Positions 35,020-44,610 are shown, counted from the first letter of the stretch. The stretch is DNA of 64,000 bases from Terriglobia bacterium (GCA_032252755.1 JAVUPY010000071.1:1-64000); one strand, 5' to 3'. Notes: a model not told the origin generated them from the letters alone. Made by a program: numbers and translations.

Positions 35020-36435
35020 ATGTCATCTCGTCATATTCATCTCATCGGAATCTGCGGCACCGCAATGGCATCACTGGCCGGGATGCTCAAACATCGCGGA
35101 TACAGAGTCACCGGCTCCGACGCAGCAGCGTATCCGCCTATGTCGGAGTTCCTCGGCTCAATCGGTATTCCAGTCGCGCAACCCTACGGCGAAAAGAATG
35201 TCGAACCCGTCCCAGACCTAGTCATCGTGGGCAACGCGATTTCGCGCGGTAATCCCGAACTGGAGTACGTGCTGGACCGCCGTATTCCCATGCAGTCGAT
35301 GGCGCAACTGGTCCACGAAGAATTCCTTCGCGGAAAGCAGTCGCTGGTTGTGGCGGGTACGCATGGCAAGACCACGACCACGTCGATGCTGGCGTGGATC
35401 TTTGCGAATGCTGGGAAAGCTCCATCGTTCCTCATCGGGGGCATCGCTGAAAATTTCGGCTCCAGCTTTGCCGTGACTGACGGGCCGGAGTTCATCATCG
35501 AAGGCGATGAGTACGACACCGCATTCTTCGACAAGGGGCCGAAGTTTCTACACTACTTTCCGGACGCAGTGATTCTCACCTCCGTCGAATTCGACCACGC
35601 GGATATCTACAAGAGCCTCGACGAGGTCAAGACGGCGTTCAAGCGCCTGGTTAACCTGGTCCCGAAGCGCGGGCGCATCATCGCATGGGATGGCACAGCA
35701 AACGTTACGGAATGTGTAGCGCGCGCGTTTTGCCCGGTAGAGAGGTATGGTTTCTTCGCTGAATCCTTCTGGCGGATCGAGGACGTGCGCTACGAGCCAG
35801 AGCTGACTTCATGGCGGGTGCTTTGCGAGGGGCAACCGTGGGGCGAGTTCAGTTTCGCGCTTGCCGGTCAGCATAACGTCTTGAACGCAACGGCGGCGGC
35901 AGCCCTGGCTTCGGCGTATGGCATTACGACCGAACGGATAGCCGCGGGCCTGGCCTCTTTCCGCAGCGTAAAGCGTCGACTGGAGGTCAAGGCCGAACTA
36001 AACGGCATAACCATCATCGACGATTTTGCGCATCATCCGACAGCCATCGCCGAGACACTGAAAGCCTTGCGCGGGCGATATTCCGGCCGACGTCTGTGGG
36101 CAATTTTGGAGCCGCGCTCCAACACGCTTCGCCGCAATGTTTTTCACCAGGAACTGGCCAACAGCCTGTCTCTCGCGGATGAAGTTGTCGTCGCCGGTGT
36201 CTTCAAGTCCGACGCCATTCCGGAACGCGAGCGCCTGGACATTCGCGACGTAGTAGCCCTGGTAAACAAACAGGACCGTCGGGCACAGTTCTTCGAGACG
36301 GCGGATCAAATCGTGGACGCCATCGCGCCAGAGTTGCGGGCGGGAGACGTCATAGCCATCCTGAGCAATGGCGGCTTCGGCAACATCTACGAAAAGCTGC
36401 CAGAGCGCATTCGGGCGATGGCCGCGGGGCGATAG
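35020..36435 (+). CDS. mpl: UDP-N-acetylmuramate:L-alanyl-gamma-D-glutamyl-meso-diaminopimelate ligase
   Basis: The protein has 471 residues from the ATG at 35020; a TTG at 35014 is the alternative. It has the Mur ligase plan: N-terminal UDP-binding domain (HLIGICGTAMASLAGMLK), central ATPase domain with GTHGKTTTTSML (113-124) and EGDEYDTAFFDKGPKF, and a C-terminal domain (DDFAHHPTAIAETL, EPRSNTLRRNVF). EGDEYDTAF and the SNT motif point to Mpl rather than MurC. It joins the recycled tripeptide to UDP-MurNAc. Its place behind dapF and the S66 peptidase makes a murein-recycling operon. Confidence 0.94.
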   Translation: MSSRHIHLIGICGTAMASLAGMLKHRGYRVTGSDAAAYPPMSEFLGSIGIPVAQPYGEKNVEPVPDLVIVGNAISRGNPELEYVLDRRIPMQSMAQLVHEEFLRGKQSLVVAGTHGKTTTTSMLAWIFANAGKAPSFLIGGIAENFGSSFAVTDGPEFIIEGDEYDTAFFDKGPKFLHYFPDAVILTSVEFDHADIYKSLDEVKTAFKRLVNLVPKRGRIIAWDGTANVTECVARAFCPVERYGFFAESFWRIEDVRYEPELTSWRVLCEGQPWGEFSFALAGQHNVLNATAAAALASAYGITTERIAAGLASFRSVKRRLEVKAELNGITIIDDFAHHPTAIAETLKALRGRYSGRRLWAILEPRSNTLRRNVFHQELANSLSLADEVVVAGVFKSDAIPERERLDIRDVVALVNKQDRRAQFFETADQIVDAIAPELRAGDVIAILSNGGFGNIYEKLPERIRAMAAGR

Positions 36436-36438
36436 CGG

Positions 36439-37167
36439 ATGCTTCGCGCGGCGCTTCTACTCGTCTACTTCGGACTCTACACGGTCGTCGCGGGTCTCGT
36501 TGGCTTTTCCGCGATGTTCATCACCGGCAGCGTTGATTTCCTCTACAAGATCGCCGTTGGTGGCGCGTTGTTCGGCACACGACTGGTGGGCATCCGCTCG
36601 GAAGTTATCGGTCGCGAGCAACTGGATCCGAAGCAGACCTACATCTTCATGGCCAACCACGTGTCGAATATCGATCCACCCGTGTTCGTGCCGCTGATCG
36701 GCCGTCGCGTATTCATCCTGGTCAAGAAGGAATTGTTTCGAATCCCCGTGCTCGGTCACGCCATGCAGAAGGCGCAATTCATTGCTGTGGACAGGGAGAA
36801 CAGGGATGCGGCGGTCGAAAGTGTAAAGCAGGCCATCGAAGTACTGCGTACCGGATTGAGCATGATGGCCTATCCCGAGGGCACCCGCTCCCGGGACGGC
36901 AAGTTGCTGCCGTTCAAAAAAGGCCCGTTTCACCTGGCCATGGATTCCGGCATTCCGGTCGTGCCCGTGACCATCGTCGGAGCGCACGAGATCTGGCCGA
37001 AGGGGTATTTCCGTATCACACCCGGGAAGATCACGATTGTTTTCCACGCGCCGATAGATCCGCATGCCCTGGCGTCCCGCGAAGAATTGATGGAGCTCGT
37101 GCGTGCGAATATCGAAAGCGCTCTGCCGGAGAAGTATCGCTCTACTATGGAGTCGCGGCCGCAGTGA
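36439..37167 (+). CDS. plsC: 1-acyl-sn-glycerol-3-phosphate acyltransferase
   Basis: The 242-residue protein has two N-terminal hydrophobic helices and the acyltransferase motifs NHVSNIDP (H74-x4-D79), FIAVDRENRDAA, AYPEGTRSRDG and IPVVPVTI. It transfers a fatty acyl group to lysophosphatidic acid at the inner membrane, making phosphatidic acid. It follows mpl by three bases and is the end of the dapF operon. Its last 23 bp overlap the 3' end of the convergent lipoprotein gene. Confidence 0.93.
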   Translation: MLRAALLLVYFGLYTVVAGLVGFSAMFITGSVDFLYKIAVGGALFGTRLVGIRSEVIGREQLDPKQTYIFMANHVSNIDPPVFVPLIGRRVFILVKKELFRIPVLGHAMQKAQFIAVDRENRDAAVESVKQAIEVLRTGLSMMAYPEGTRSRDGKLLPFKKGPFHLAMDSGIPVVPVTIVGAHEIWPKGYFRITPGKITIVFHAPIDPHALASREELMELVRANIESALPEKYRSTMESRPQ

Positions 37168-37498
37168 CATTCATCGCCGAATCCACCGTAAGCGTAATGC
37201 CCGGTGGACACGAACCCTTGGAGATGTCGATTGGCTTCGGTGAATACTGCTTCCCCGTGCCATCGACGAACCGCAAGTGATAGGTGCAGGGCCCGCTGAC
37301 GAAGACCCACTTGTGGTTAGACGAGCCTGCTGGCAGGGCTTCTATCCCGTAAGTCCCACCCGGGTAGTCCACCTCAATCGAATGCAGGGGGACGCCACTC
37401 TTGTTGATCACGATCGTATGAAACTGTTGCTTATGACTCCAGCAACCGAAAGAGAAGACCGCGGCGAGAAGGGCGGCAACAATGAGCAAGCGTTGCAT
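37145..37498 (-). CDS. small lipoprotein of unknown function
   Basis: The 117-residue product has a lipoprotein signal (MQRLLIVAALLAAVFSFGC, Cys19 lipidated). The mature part reads HTIVINKSGVPLHSIEVDYPGGTYG, then WVFVSGPCTYHLRFVDGTG, suggesting a small beta-sandwich; two further Cys residues may form a disulfide. I recognise no family. Its 3' end overlaps that of plsC on the other strand, so it is not part of that operon. Confidence 0.75.
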   Translation of the reverse strand: MQRLLIVAALLAAVFSFGCWSHKQQFHTIVINKSGVPLHSIEVDYPGGTYGIEALPAGSSNHKWVFVSGPCTYHLRFVDGTGKQYSPKPIDISKGSCPPGITLTVDSAMNVTAAATP

Positions 37499-37569
37499 CA
37501 GTCAAGTGTAATCGGGAAATCTGGTAATCGAAAAATGCACATCCAATAAAAACGCACTTCAATAACAGG

Positions 37570-38367
37570 TTATTTTCGTTGGATCAGCCTTGCCGTTAAC
37601 ACTACGCCGTCTCTGCCGTCGTGCAGTTTGATCGGGAAGACGAGGACATTCCAGTCCCAGTGAGTCGATTGCACCGGCAAGTGTGGCGTCCCGCCACGCC
37701 CCCTCCGATCGATATAGGTCTCGTGGGTGTCGGCCACGGTACGCAGGATATCCCGCCACTCGTCCTCCACTTCCCGGGGTAGTTCGCCGAGATCGTTGAA
37801 TAGGTTCTTGCCCGGGAACCACACGTTCTTCTTCTTGTGAAGTGCCGCGTAGTACGGGTTCACAAACTGCCAGTTGCCCTGGCGGTCAAGAACCTCAAGT
37901 ACTACATCATCTCCCATTGCTAAGCTGATCTTGGAGTAATAGAAATTACGTGAGTCAACTACGACAGGCTGGCCGCGCTTCTTGGCCTCGAAACTCCGCA
38001 GCGCGGCAACCAGGTCGTCAACCGAACTGTAGCCCTTAAGGAGATGCATGTCCGCAATCCCGCCGAACTGCCGTTCCAGGGTCGCCGATAAAATGATGAT
38101 GGGAACCTGCGGACGTTTCTGACGAAGCGTCTCAGCCACATCGGTGCCGAACTTACCCGCTCCGAGATGGTAGTCCAGTACGGCGATGTCGATCTGGTGC
38201 AACTTCCGTTCCGCTTCTTCAATCGAGGCCGAGGTCACGACCTCGTAACCCTTCTGCCGAAGGATGGCAGAGCGCAGCAACAGGTTCTCCTGCAGATCGT
38301 CGAGCAGGAGAACTCGAATCGGATGCTTATCATGACTGCGCGAGTCAAACGACCGCACTTCACCCAT
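37570..38367 (-). CDS. response regulator with PAS-like C-terminal domain
   Basis: The 265-residue protein has a receiver domain (about 17-125) with Asp23/Asp24, phospho-acceptor Asp65 (IAVLDYHLGAGKFG), Ser94 and Lys111. The segment from about 145 to the end (DVVLEVLDRQGNWQFVNPYY, LFNDLGEL, VFPIKLHDGRDGVVLTAR) resembles a PAS domain. No helix-turn-helix, kinase or cyclase domain follows, so the output is probably a protein contact or ligand-sensing step. It lies 47 bp downstream of lpxD on the same strand. Function unknown. Confidence 0.85.
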   Translation of the reverse strand: MGEVRSFDSRSHDKHPIRVLLLDDLQENLLLRSAILRQKGYEVVTSASIEEAERKLHQIDIAVLDYHLGAGKFGTDVAETLRQKRPQVPIIILSATLERQFGGIADMHLLKGYSSVDDLVAALRSFEAKKRGQPVVVDSRNFYYSKISLAMGDDVVLEVLDRQGNWQFVNPYYAALHKKKNVWFPGKNLFNDLGELPREVEDEWRDILRTVADTHETYIDRRGRGGTPHLPVQSTHWDWNVLVFPIKLHDGRDGVVLTARLIQRK

Positions 38368-38414
38368 GGGTTCTTTCCCGGAACGTTGGATGCACTAAAA
38401 CCCCACTCAACAGA

Positions 38415-39425
38415 TTATTCTTCGCCCAGCTTCTTTGCCAGCTTTCTGATAGTTTTCGCCAACTCTGGAAGCTTATTGAACACGGCTACGGCTCGCAGCC
38501 AGTCACGGTTGGCGATTGCCGGGTAGCCGCTGACCATGGCACCCGCATCGACATCGCTGGGAATGCCGGATTGCGCGGTGGCGATAGCGCCGTCGCCGAC
38601 AATGCAGTGTCCCGCAACGCCGACCTGGCCCGCGAGAACCACGTTTGTCCCTACTTCGGTGGACCCGGCAAGACCAACCTGCGAGCACAGCATGCTGTGT
38701 TCGCCAACGCGAGAGCCGTGCCCAACCTGCACAAGGTTATCGATCTTGGCATCGCGCATGATTCGCGTCTCCCCTACAGAGGCGCGATCGATACACGCAT
38801 TGGACTGCACCTCAACATTATCTTCGATTACGACCACGCCGGATTGCACGATCTTGTGCCAGCCTTCCCCGTCACGTGCAAACCCAAATCCGTCTCCGCC
38901 GATCACTACCCCATTCTGCAGGACAACGTTGTTGCCCACCCGGCAGAACTCACGCACAACCGAATGCGCGTGTGCGAAGAAGTTGTCGCCGATCTGGGCA
39001 CCCCGATAGATGACTACATGTGCAAGGAGTACGGCGTTGGTACCAATAGCGACTTCGTCGTCGATGACGCAATAGGGCCCGATGTGGGCGTTTGAGCCAA
39101 TCTTGGCCCCCTTGTGAACGACGGCGGTGGGGTGAATCCCGGGCCCATACTTTGGCGGCTGATAAAACAGTTCCAGGGCATGTGCAAAGGCGAGATACGG
39201 GTTCGCGCTGCGCAACACCGGTCGTCCCCCGATGGCAAAGTCTTCGGAGACTATGATCGCCGCAGCCTGAGTTTTCTGTGCGAGGCTGGCATACTTCACA
39301 TTCGAGATAAAGGTCAGGTGTTCCGGCCCCGCATCTTCAATGCCGGACAGACCCGAGATATCCAGGTCGTCAGGAGCATTCTCGACACGCGCGCCAATGG
39401 CGGTGGCGATAGTGGAGAGCTTCAT
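38415..39425 (-). CDS. lpxD: UDP-3-O-acylglucosamine N-acyltransferase
   Basis: The 336-residue protein has an N-terminal uridine-binding domain (ISGLSGIEDAGPEHLTFISN) and a left-handed beta-helix built of hexapeptide repeats from about residue 100 (IGSNAHIGPYCVIDDE ... VGEHSMLCSQVGLAGSTEVG). The likely catalytic His is in VQVGHGSRVG, aligned with the E. coli enzyme. A C-terminal helix (ELAKTIRKLAKKLGEE) closes the trimer. It adds the N-linked hydroxyacyl chain to UDP-glucosamine in lipid A synthesis, which shows the organism has an outer membrane with LPS. No other lpx gene lies nearby. No ribosome site precedes the start. Confidence 0.94.
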   Translation of the reverse strand: MKLSTIATAIGARVENAPDDLDISGLSGIEDAGPEHLTFISNVKYASLAQKTQAAAIIVSEDFAIGGRPVLRSANPYLAFAHALELFYQPPKYGPGIHPTAVVHKGAKIGSNAHIGPYCVIDDEVAIGTNAVLLAHVVIYRGAQIGDNFFAHAHSVVREFCRVGNNVVLQNGVVIGGDGFGFARDGEGWHKIVQSGVVVIEDNVEVQSNACIDRASVGETRIMRDAKIDNLVQVGHGSRVGEHSMLCSQVGLAGSTEVGTNVVLAGQVGVAGHCIVGDGAIATAQSGIPSDVDAGAMVSGYPAIANRDWLRAVAVFNKLPELAKTIRKLAKKLGEE

Positions 39426-39613
39426 AAAAAGAGGGTACTAGGTGCTGAGTGCCGGGTAAAGCGCAGATCGCCTGCCAGGGAGAAGCGGGAAATCGTAGAG
39501 TCTCGGGAACAAATGCGGAGATCAGCTGCTACCGCTTTCCTTTAAGATTCTGTAACTTTTGATGAGGTTTTTTGTCAGATGACCTGAGTTGATTCCTCGA
39601 ACAAGGACAAACG

Positions 39614-40291
39614 ATGAAAGGGAAGATTGTACTCATCACCGGCGCAAACGGCGGACTTGGAATGGCTGTCACCAACGCGTTTCTGGATGCCGGGGCGACC
39701 GTCGTCGGCGTATCGCGCAGCATTCGCCACGGCGATTTTGCCAGCCCAAACTTTGCCGCTTACCCAGCCGATATAACGCAGTCGCAGGCCGCCCGCGATC
39801 TGATTGCACAGGTTGTGGGGAAGTACAGGCGTATTGATGTTCTGGTGCACGTGACGGGCGGTTTCGCGGCTGCGAGAATTGACGAAACCGACGACGTCAC
39901 ATGGACAAAGATGCGCGATCTGAACCTCTCGTCAGCGTTCTACATTGCGCGGGAAGTGATCAAAGCCATGCGAAAGTCCGGTGGCGGGCGCTTGATCGCG
40001 ATCGGCAGCCTTGCCGCCGTGGAGCCGCATGCTTCGCTCGGCGCCTACGCGACTTTCAAATCGGCCCTGACCATGTTGTATCGGACGATCGCGCTGGAAA
40101 ATCAGGACAAGAACATAAGCGCCAACGTGATACTGCCAGGAACCATGGACACCCAGGCGAACCGGACCGCGATGCCCGACGCGGATCCGTCGAAGTGGGT
40201 GCAACCTGCCGACGTCGCAAAAGTCGCGCTATTGCTGGCTGGCGTTGAAGGCTCCCGGATCAATGGAGCGTTAATACCGGTGTCTCGATGA
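39614..40291 (+). CDS. short-chain dehydrogenase/reductase (SDR)
   Basis: The 225-residue protein is a classical SDR: cofactor motif TGANGGLG (9-16), catalytic Ser132 (IAIGSLAAV), Tyr145 and Lys149 (YATFK), and PGTMDT in the region after the active site. The usual NNAG motif reads HVTGG, a variant found in some members. It should oxidise or reduce an alcohol or carbonyl with NAD(P). The start follows AAGGAC. It is divergent from lpxD and convergent with the YbjQ-family gene. Substrate unknown. Confidence 0.9.
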   Translation: MKGKIVLITGANGGLGMAVTNAFLDAGATVVGVSRSIRHGDFASPNFAAYPADITQSQAARDLIAQVVGKYRRIDVLVHVTGGFAAARIDETDDVTWTKMRDLNLSSAFYIAREVIKAMRKSGGGRLIAIGSLAAVEPHASLGAYATFKSALTMLYRTIALENQDKNISANVILPGTMDTQANRTAMPDADPSKWVQPADVAKVALLLAGVEGSRINGALIPVSR

Positions 40292-40297
40292 GGGGAA

Positions 40298-40328
40298 GCC
40301 CACATCTGGCGAAAGCGCAGATGTGGGC
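40298..40328. terminator. hairpin between convergent genes
   Basis: GCCCACATCTG (40298-40308) pairs perfectly with CAGATGTGGGC (40318-40328), with GCGAAAGCG in the loop. It lies between the convergent SDR and YbjQ-family genes and can serve both directions. Its CACATCTG/CAGATGTG core recurs at 53767-53792. Confidence 0.75.
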
Positions 40329-40343
40329 AGCGTTGGTGCGAGC

Positions 40344-40709
40344 TCATTGCGCTTTCTGCTTTATTACCACTGCTGTCCCGTACGCCAAAACTTCCGTTAC
40401 TCCATTCATTATCTCAGTAGCATCGTAGCGCGCGCCGATAATCGCATTCGCGCCGATTTCGCTCGCATGCCGAATCATCAACTCAAAGGCCTCTAGTCGC
40501 GTCTTCTCGCACAGTTCTGAAAGGATCGTGATGTTCCCGCCCGCAAGCGTCTGCAAGCCTGCGCCAATGGTGCCGAAGATGGAGCGTGAGCGCACGGTGA
40601 TTCCGCGTACGACACCAAGGTTCTTCACAATGTCATAACCGTCGATGTCGAATGCCGTGGTAACAAAATTAGGATGCACGCCGGATGCCGGCACCTGCGA
40701 TGTGGCCAT
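40344..40709 (-). CDS. YbjQ family (UPF0145) protein
   Basis: The 121-residue protein starts after GGGAGGG and has the family hallmarks: VTTAFDIDGYDIVKNLGVVRGITVRS, then IGANAIIGARYDA and AYGTAVVI. YbjQ proteins form small pentameric beta-rich rings; their role is not established, with metal or ligand binding suggested. It stands alone between two terminators or promoters and gives no context clue. Confidence 0.9.
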   Translation of the reverse strand: MATSQVPASGVHPNFVTTAFDIDGYDIVKNLGVVRGITVRSRSIFGTIGAGLQTLAGGNITILSELCEKTRLEAFELMIRHASEIGANAIIGARYDATEIMNGVTEVLAYGTAVVIKQKAQ

Positions 40710-40846
40710 GGTATCCCTCCCAGGGTACAGAAAGGATACGGGAGCGGGCCCGGAAAGGACGCAACAATTAAGGGCGGCCCTGAAGGCGGTGCCTCAGGTT
40801 CAGGCCATCTTTGCGCGTTGCCCTGGTCTCGGGAGCCGCAAGAGGC

Positions 40847-42337
40847 CTACTTCAGTGAAGGCTGGCTGTTGAGTGCTGACTGTGCAACCTTCGCAGCCGC
40901 CCGTGTCAGGGCCTCCTGCAGCAACTTCAGATTATGCTCATCGGTAAAGTAGCTGATGATCATCATCCGGCAAACGCTCCGACCCGCGACATTGGTATGA
41001 CTGATCCAGAGCTTGCCATCTCGCGTGACCTCGTCGATAAGGGCCTTATGGGCCGCTGCGAGTTCCTGCTCCGGCAAATCCAGCTTCAGGCGGAAGTTCA
41101 GGATCGTTAATTTTGGCGGGACCGCCAACTCGAAATTACTACTCTTGCGGAACCACTCGGCCATCTGTCCGGCGAGCCGCATCTGTCGATCGATCAGTTC
41201 TTCGTAAGCTTGGCGACCATGAACGCGAAGAGTCAGCCAGAGCTTCAGCGAGTTCATGCGTCGCGACCACTGCGCGCTGACCTTAAAATTGTCGATCAGA
41301 TTGGGATCATCTACGCGCGGCATATAGGGCGTGACCACGGCAAACGCCCGTTCTAGCATCTCGGGCCGTGAAGTCAGCACGACACCCGCTGCGAATGGCA
41401 TTGAAAGCCACTTGTGCGGATCGATGGTGATCGAGTCAGCCAGTTCGATGCCACGCACAAGGTCGCGATGCTTGTCACTGAAGATCGCGGCCGCACCGTA
41501 CGCCCCGTCCACGTGCAGCCAAAGATCGTGTTTCCTGGCGATCCTCGAGAGTGCAACGATGTCGTCCACGGCGCCGGAGTTGGTGGTGCCGGCAGTCGCG
41601 ACGATGCAGAAAGGTTCTTTTCCGGCGGCGCGGTCTTCGAGAATAGCCCGCTCGAGTTGGTCCACGTCGAACATGGCGCGCTTATCCACTGCAATGCGGC
41701 GCAGTGCCTTGCGGCCGAGACCGAGCAGGCCGGCGGACTTGTCCAGCGAGTGGTGCGACTCGGAAGAGGCATAGATAATCGGCTGCGCGCCGATACTGGC
41801 AATCCCGTTCTCTACGGAGTTCGGGAAATACGCAGCTAGTGCGAGCGCCAGGGCTGTAAAATTCGCTTCATTGCCCCCGCTGGTGAAGGTTCCATCGCAG
41901 CAACGCTGGCCGTTCGCGGGATTTTCACCGGCCCCAACCTTCTTCCAGCCGACTCGCTCGGCGATCCAGCGAACCGTCTCGGCTTCGATCTTCGACGCCA
42001 GTTGTGAGCGCGCGAGCGTCGCCAGCTGCGGGTTCAATGCGGCAACCAAAGCTTCGGCGAGCACCGCGATGTAAGTCGGCGCCGGGTTCATCAGCCCGAA
42101 GTAGTTGGCGCTGGGAACGTGAAAGCCTTTATCAATGAGTTCGCTCGTGGCTTCACGCAGTACTGCCTCGGCGCTCTCACCCAATTCCGGCATCTTGTCC
42201 GTGAGCGCCCCGAAGGTCCGCTCATCCAGCGGAAGCTGCACGTTGCGATTGGGCAGGGAAGAGAAATAATCGTTGAGGGCGTCTATAAGCTGGTATCCCA
42301 GCTTGCGACGGGTCCCCGGGTCAAATTGGAAAGACAT
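40847..42337 (-). CDS. PLP-dependent group II amino acid decarboxylase (aromatic-L-amino-acid decarboxylase-like)
   Basis: The start MSFQFDPG at 42337 gives 496 residues. The aspartate-aminotransferase-type fold is shown by FTSGGNEANFTAL, SSESHHSLDKSA (His stacking on PLP, about 195), ATAGTTNSGAVDD, HVDGAYG (Asp277) and the Schiff-base lysine Lys309 in DPHKWLSMP. Members decarboxylate aromatic amino acids, glutamate or related substrates; specificity cannot be read here. The leader has GGAACTGAGAAC ending six bases before the start, a 12-mer also found before nuoL and nuoM. lysS lies upstream on the same strand, 125 bp away. Confidence 0.9.
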   Translation of the reverse strand: MSFQFDPGTRRKLGYQLIDALNDYFSSLPNRNVQLPLDERTFGALTDKMPELGESAEAVLREATSELIDKGFHVPSANYFGLMNPAPTYIAVLAEALVAALNPQLATLARSQLASKIEAETVRWIAERVGWKKVGAGENPANGQRCCDGTFTSGGNEANFTALALALAAYFPNSVENGIASIGAQPIIYASSESHHSLDKSAGLLGLGRKALRRIAVDKRAMFDVDQLERAILEDRAAGKEPFCIVATAGTTNSGAVDDIVALSRIARKHDLWLHVDGAYGAAAIFSDKHRDLVRGIELADSITIDPHKWLSMPFAAGVVLTSRPEMLERAFAVVTPYMPRVDDPNLIDNFKVSAQWSRRMNSLKLWLTLRVHGRQAYEELIDRQMRLAGQMAEWFRKSSNFELAVPPKLTILNFRLKLDLPEQELAAAHKALIDEVTRDGKLWISHTNVAGRSVCRMMIISYFTDEHNLKLLQEALTRAAAKVAQSALNSQPSLK

Positions 42338-42343
42338 GAAGCA

Positions 42344-42355
42344 GTTCTCAGTTCC
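42344..42355 (-). repeat. leader copy of the 12-mer GGAACTGAGAAC
   Basis: On the minus strand GGAACTGAGAAC ends six bases before the decarboxylase start codon at 42337. Identical copies precede nuoL (49778-49789) and nuoM (52196-52207). It contains a Shine-Dalgarno-like GGAA and GAGAA and may act as ribosome site. Confidence 0.6.
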
Positions 42356-42462
42356 GGATCTCCGTTCTTCTGGTGCGGCCAAGAATCGAAGTCCATGGTT
42401 GTGGTCGCGTGGTCGCGACGGTCAATTGTTAGAGTCCCTGTGGAGCGCCTTGGACGCAAAAG

Positions 42463-44025
42463 CTACGCGCCGCTCTCGGATTTCAACACTTCTTCCTCTT
42501 CTTCTCCGGCCTTCCGCGGCTTCATCAGCGGGAAAAGAATGACGTCGCGAATCGAGTTCGATCCCGTCAGCAGCATCGTGATCCGATCGATCCCGATCCC
42601 TTCGCCGCCGGTTGGTGGCATTCCGAAGCTCAGGGCGCGGATGTAATCCTCGTCCATCTGGTGAGCCTCTTCGTCGCCACGCGCTCGCTCCGAGAGTTGC
42701 TGTTCGAAGCGCCTGCGCTGCTCCTCCGGATCGTTCAACTCGCTGAATGCGTTGGCGATTTCCATTCCGCCGGCGTAAAGCTCGAACCGTTCCACCCACT
42801 CTTCCGGTTCGTCGCGCTTGTTCTTGGAAAGTGGCGAGATGGCGAGCGGGAAGTCGTAAATGAACGTCGGCTGGAACAAGTGCTCCTCGGCGACGGCCTC
42901 GAAGATGTCGGCGATGACGCGGCCGTCGGGTGCGGAGACGTCGAGCGGGAAATTGATATGAGCTTGCTGAAGCGCACGACCAAAGTTCACGAGTTTGTCG
43001 TGACTCGCGAAATCGTCCATGGAGGGCTTAGGGCCGGCGCTTTCCGGCCAGAATTCGCGGATGGCTTCGCGCATGCTCAGGCGGCGGAACTTGCTCCAAT
43101 CGACCTCCTGTCCCTGGAAACTCGCGACGGGCATACCGTTAACCTCGATCGCGACAGTCTTCAGCAGCTCTTCGGTGAAATCCATCAGGTCGTGATAGTC
43201 GGCGTACGCCCAGTAGAACTCGAGCATAGTGAACTCGGGGTTGTGCTGAGTCGAGATGCCTTCGTTGCGGAAGTTGCGATTGATCTCGTAAACGCGGTCA
43301 AGGCCCCCGACGGTAAGTCGCTTGAGGTAAAGTTCGGGCGCGATGCGAAGGTAGAGATCGATGTCCAGCGTGTTGTGATGCGTCACAAACGGCCGCGCTG
43401 CGGCGCCACCATATAGGGGCTGCATCATCGGCGTTTCGACTTCGATGAAACCGCGGGTGTCGAAGAAGTTGCGGATCGCACGAACGATCCTGGCGCGTTT
43501 CTCGAAGACTGCGCGCACCTCCGGGTTCATGATCAGATCGACATAACGCTGGCGATACCGCAGTTCGACATCCTGCAGGCCGTGCCACTTTTCCGGCAGC
43601 GGCAGTAGATCCTTGGCAAGGAACGTGATCTCTTTAACATGAACCGTAAGTTCGCCTGTTCGCGTACGAAAGAGGTACCCTTCGACGCCGATGTGGTCGC
43701 CGTTGTCGAGTAGTTGCTTGAACAGTTCGAATCCCTTTTCACCAACATCGTCTTTCCTGACGTAGATCTGCAAGCGCTCGCCGCCCTGCTGCAAATGGGC
43801 AAACCCAGCCTTTCCCATTAGACGTGGGGTCATCATCCGGCCCGCAACGCGCACGTTTACCCGGTCGGCCTCGAGTTGCTCTCCGTTGCTGGCGGAGTAC
43901 TTCTCGACGATCTCGGGGACGGTGTGCGTATAGGTGAACTTGTAGGGGTAGGCCGGCTGGCCCAGCGCTTCAATCTTCTTCAGCTTCTCTTTGCGTATGG
44001 CGTAAATATCGTCGGCTAAGGACAA
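42463..44025 (-). CDS. lysS: lysyl-tRNA synthetase, class II
   Basis: The 520-residue protein has the OB-fold anticodon-binding domain ([20 protein letters not shown], about residues 60-150) and the class II catalytic core: [20 protein letters not shown] (motif 1 region), [16 protein letters not shown] (motif 2, with the ATP-binding Arg) and [12 protein letters not shown] (motif 3). It charges tRNA-Lys in the cytoplasm. The last 20 residues are Glu/Lys-rich. Its start is 42 bp from the left inverted repeat of the GxxExxY unit, which separates it from nuoA. Confidence 0.96.
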   Translation of the reverse strand: MSLADDIYAIRKEKLKKIEALGQPAYPYKFTYTHTVPEIVEKYSASNGEQLEADRVNVRVAGRMMTPRLMGKAGFAHLQQGGERLQIYVRKDDVGEKGFELFKQLLDNGDHIGVEGYLFRTRTGELTVHVKEITFLAKDLLPLPEKWHGLQDVELRYRQRYVDLIMNPEVRAVFEKRARIVRAIRNFFDTRGFIEVETPMMQPLYGGAAARPFVTHHNTLDIDLYLRIAPELYLKRLTVGGLDRVYEINRNFRNEGISTQHNPEFTMLEFYWAYADYHDLMDFTEELLKTVAIEVNGMPVASFQGQEVDWSKFRRLSMREAIREFWPESAGPKPSMDDFASHDKLVNFGRALQQAHINFPLDVSAPDGRVIADIFEAVAEEHLFQPTFIYDFPLAISPLSKNKRDEPEEWVERFELYAGGMEIANAFSELNDPEEQRRRFEQQLSERARGDEEAHQMDEDYIRALSFGMPPTGGEGIGIDRITMLLTGSNSIRDVILFPLMKPRKAGEEEEEVLKSESGA

Positions 44026-44066
44026 GAGGGACCTCGTATGGGGAACGGTCGATTATAAAGGACGGG

Positions 44067-44102
44067 AAAACCTACTCACCACAGAGACACTGAGGCGCAG
44101 AG
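44067..44102 (+). repeat. left terminal inverted repeat of the GxxExxY unit
   Basis: Starts AAAACCTACTCACCACAGAG and ends GGCGCAGAG. It mirrors 44611-44646 with five mismatches in 36 positions, three of them in the outer part. Confidence 0.75.
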
Positions 44103-44211
44103 AATTTCAGGCGAAAACCAAAATGGGAAGATACGCAGCAGCGATGTTGAAAAGCTGTGCAGTGCGGTCGCCAGACGAATGAGAATAGGTGCATGTCTTG
44201 GGCTGGTCTGA

Positions 44212-44585
44212 ATGTCGTGGGACGAGAGAGATCCTCTCACCTATGAGGTAATTGGGGCTGCGATTTGAGGTTCATAGGGCACTGGGCCCGGGGTTGATGG
44301 AATCCGCCTACGAGGAATGCCTCTGTCATGAATTGTTCTTGCGGTCACTGTCATTCAAGCGTCAGGTTCCGATTCCTTTAGTCTACAAAGAAATTCATCT
44401 CGAGTGCGCGTACTACGCTGACATTGTTGTGGCTGAAAGTCTTGTGCCAACTGAAGGCTGTGGAAAGCATTGCCAAAATTCACGAGGCACAACTGCTGAC
44501 CTACATGAAACTGCTCGGTCTCAAGAAAGGTTTACTCGTAAACTTCCACTCCCCGGTACTCAAGGACGGCATAGTACCCGGGTAA
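44212..44585 (+). pseudogene. GxxExxY family protein, two frameshifts
   Basis: Three frames rebuild one full-length GxxExxY protein. From the ATG at 44212 the frame reads MSWDERDPLTYEVIGAAI and hits a stop at an extra T near 44266; the next frame carries EVHRALGPGLMESAYEEC with the name-giving G-L-M-E-S-A-Y; a second +1 shift near 44445 leads to LKAVESIAKIHEAQLLTYM and SPVLKDGIVPG before TAA at 44583. The second shift falls on the Glu of the expected VELK, the catalytic E-x-K of the PD-(D/E)xK nuclease-like fold this family (PF13366) belongs to. The gene is therefore doubly dead, or the sequence has two errors. Confidence 0.82.
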
Positions 44586-44610
44586 CTTTAGGCTTTTAAG
44601 AATCCAGTCC

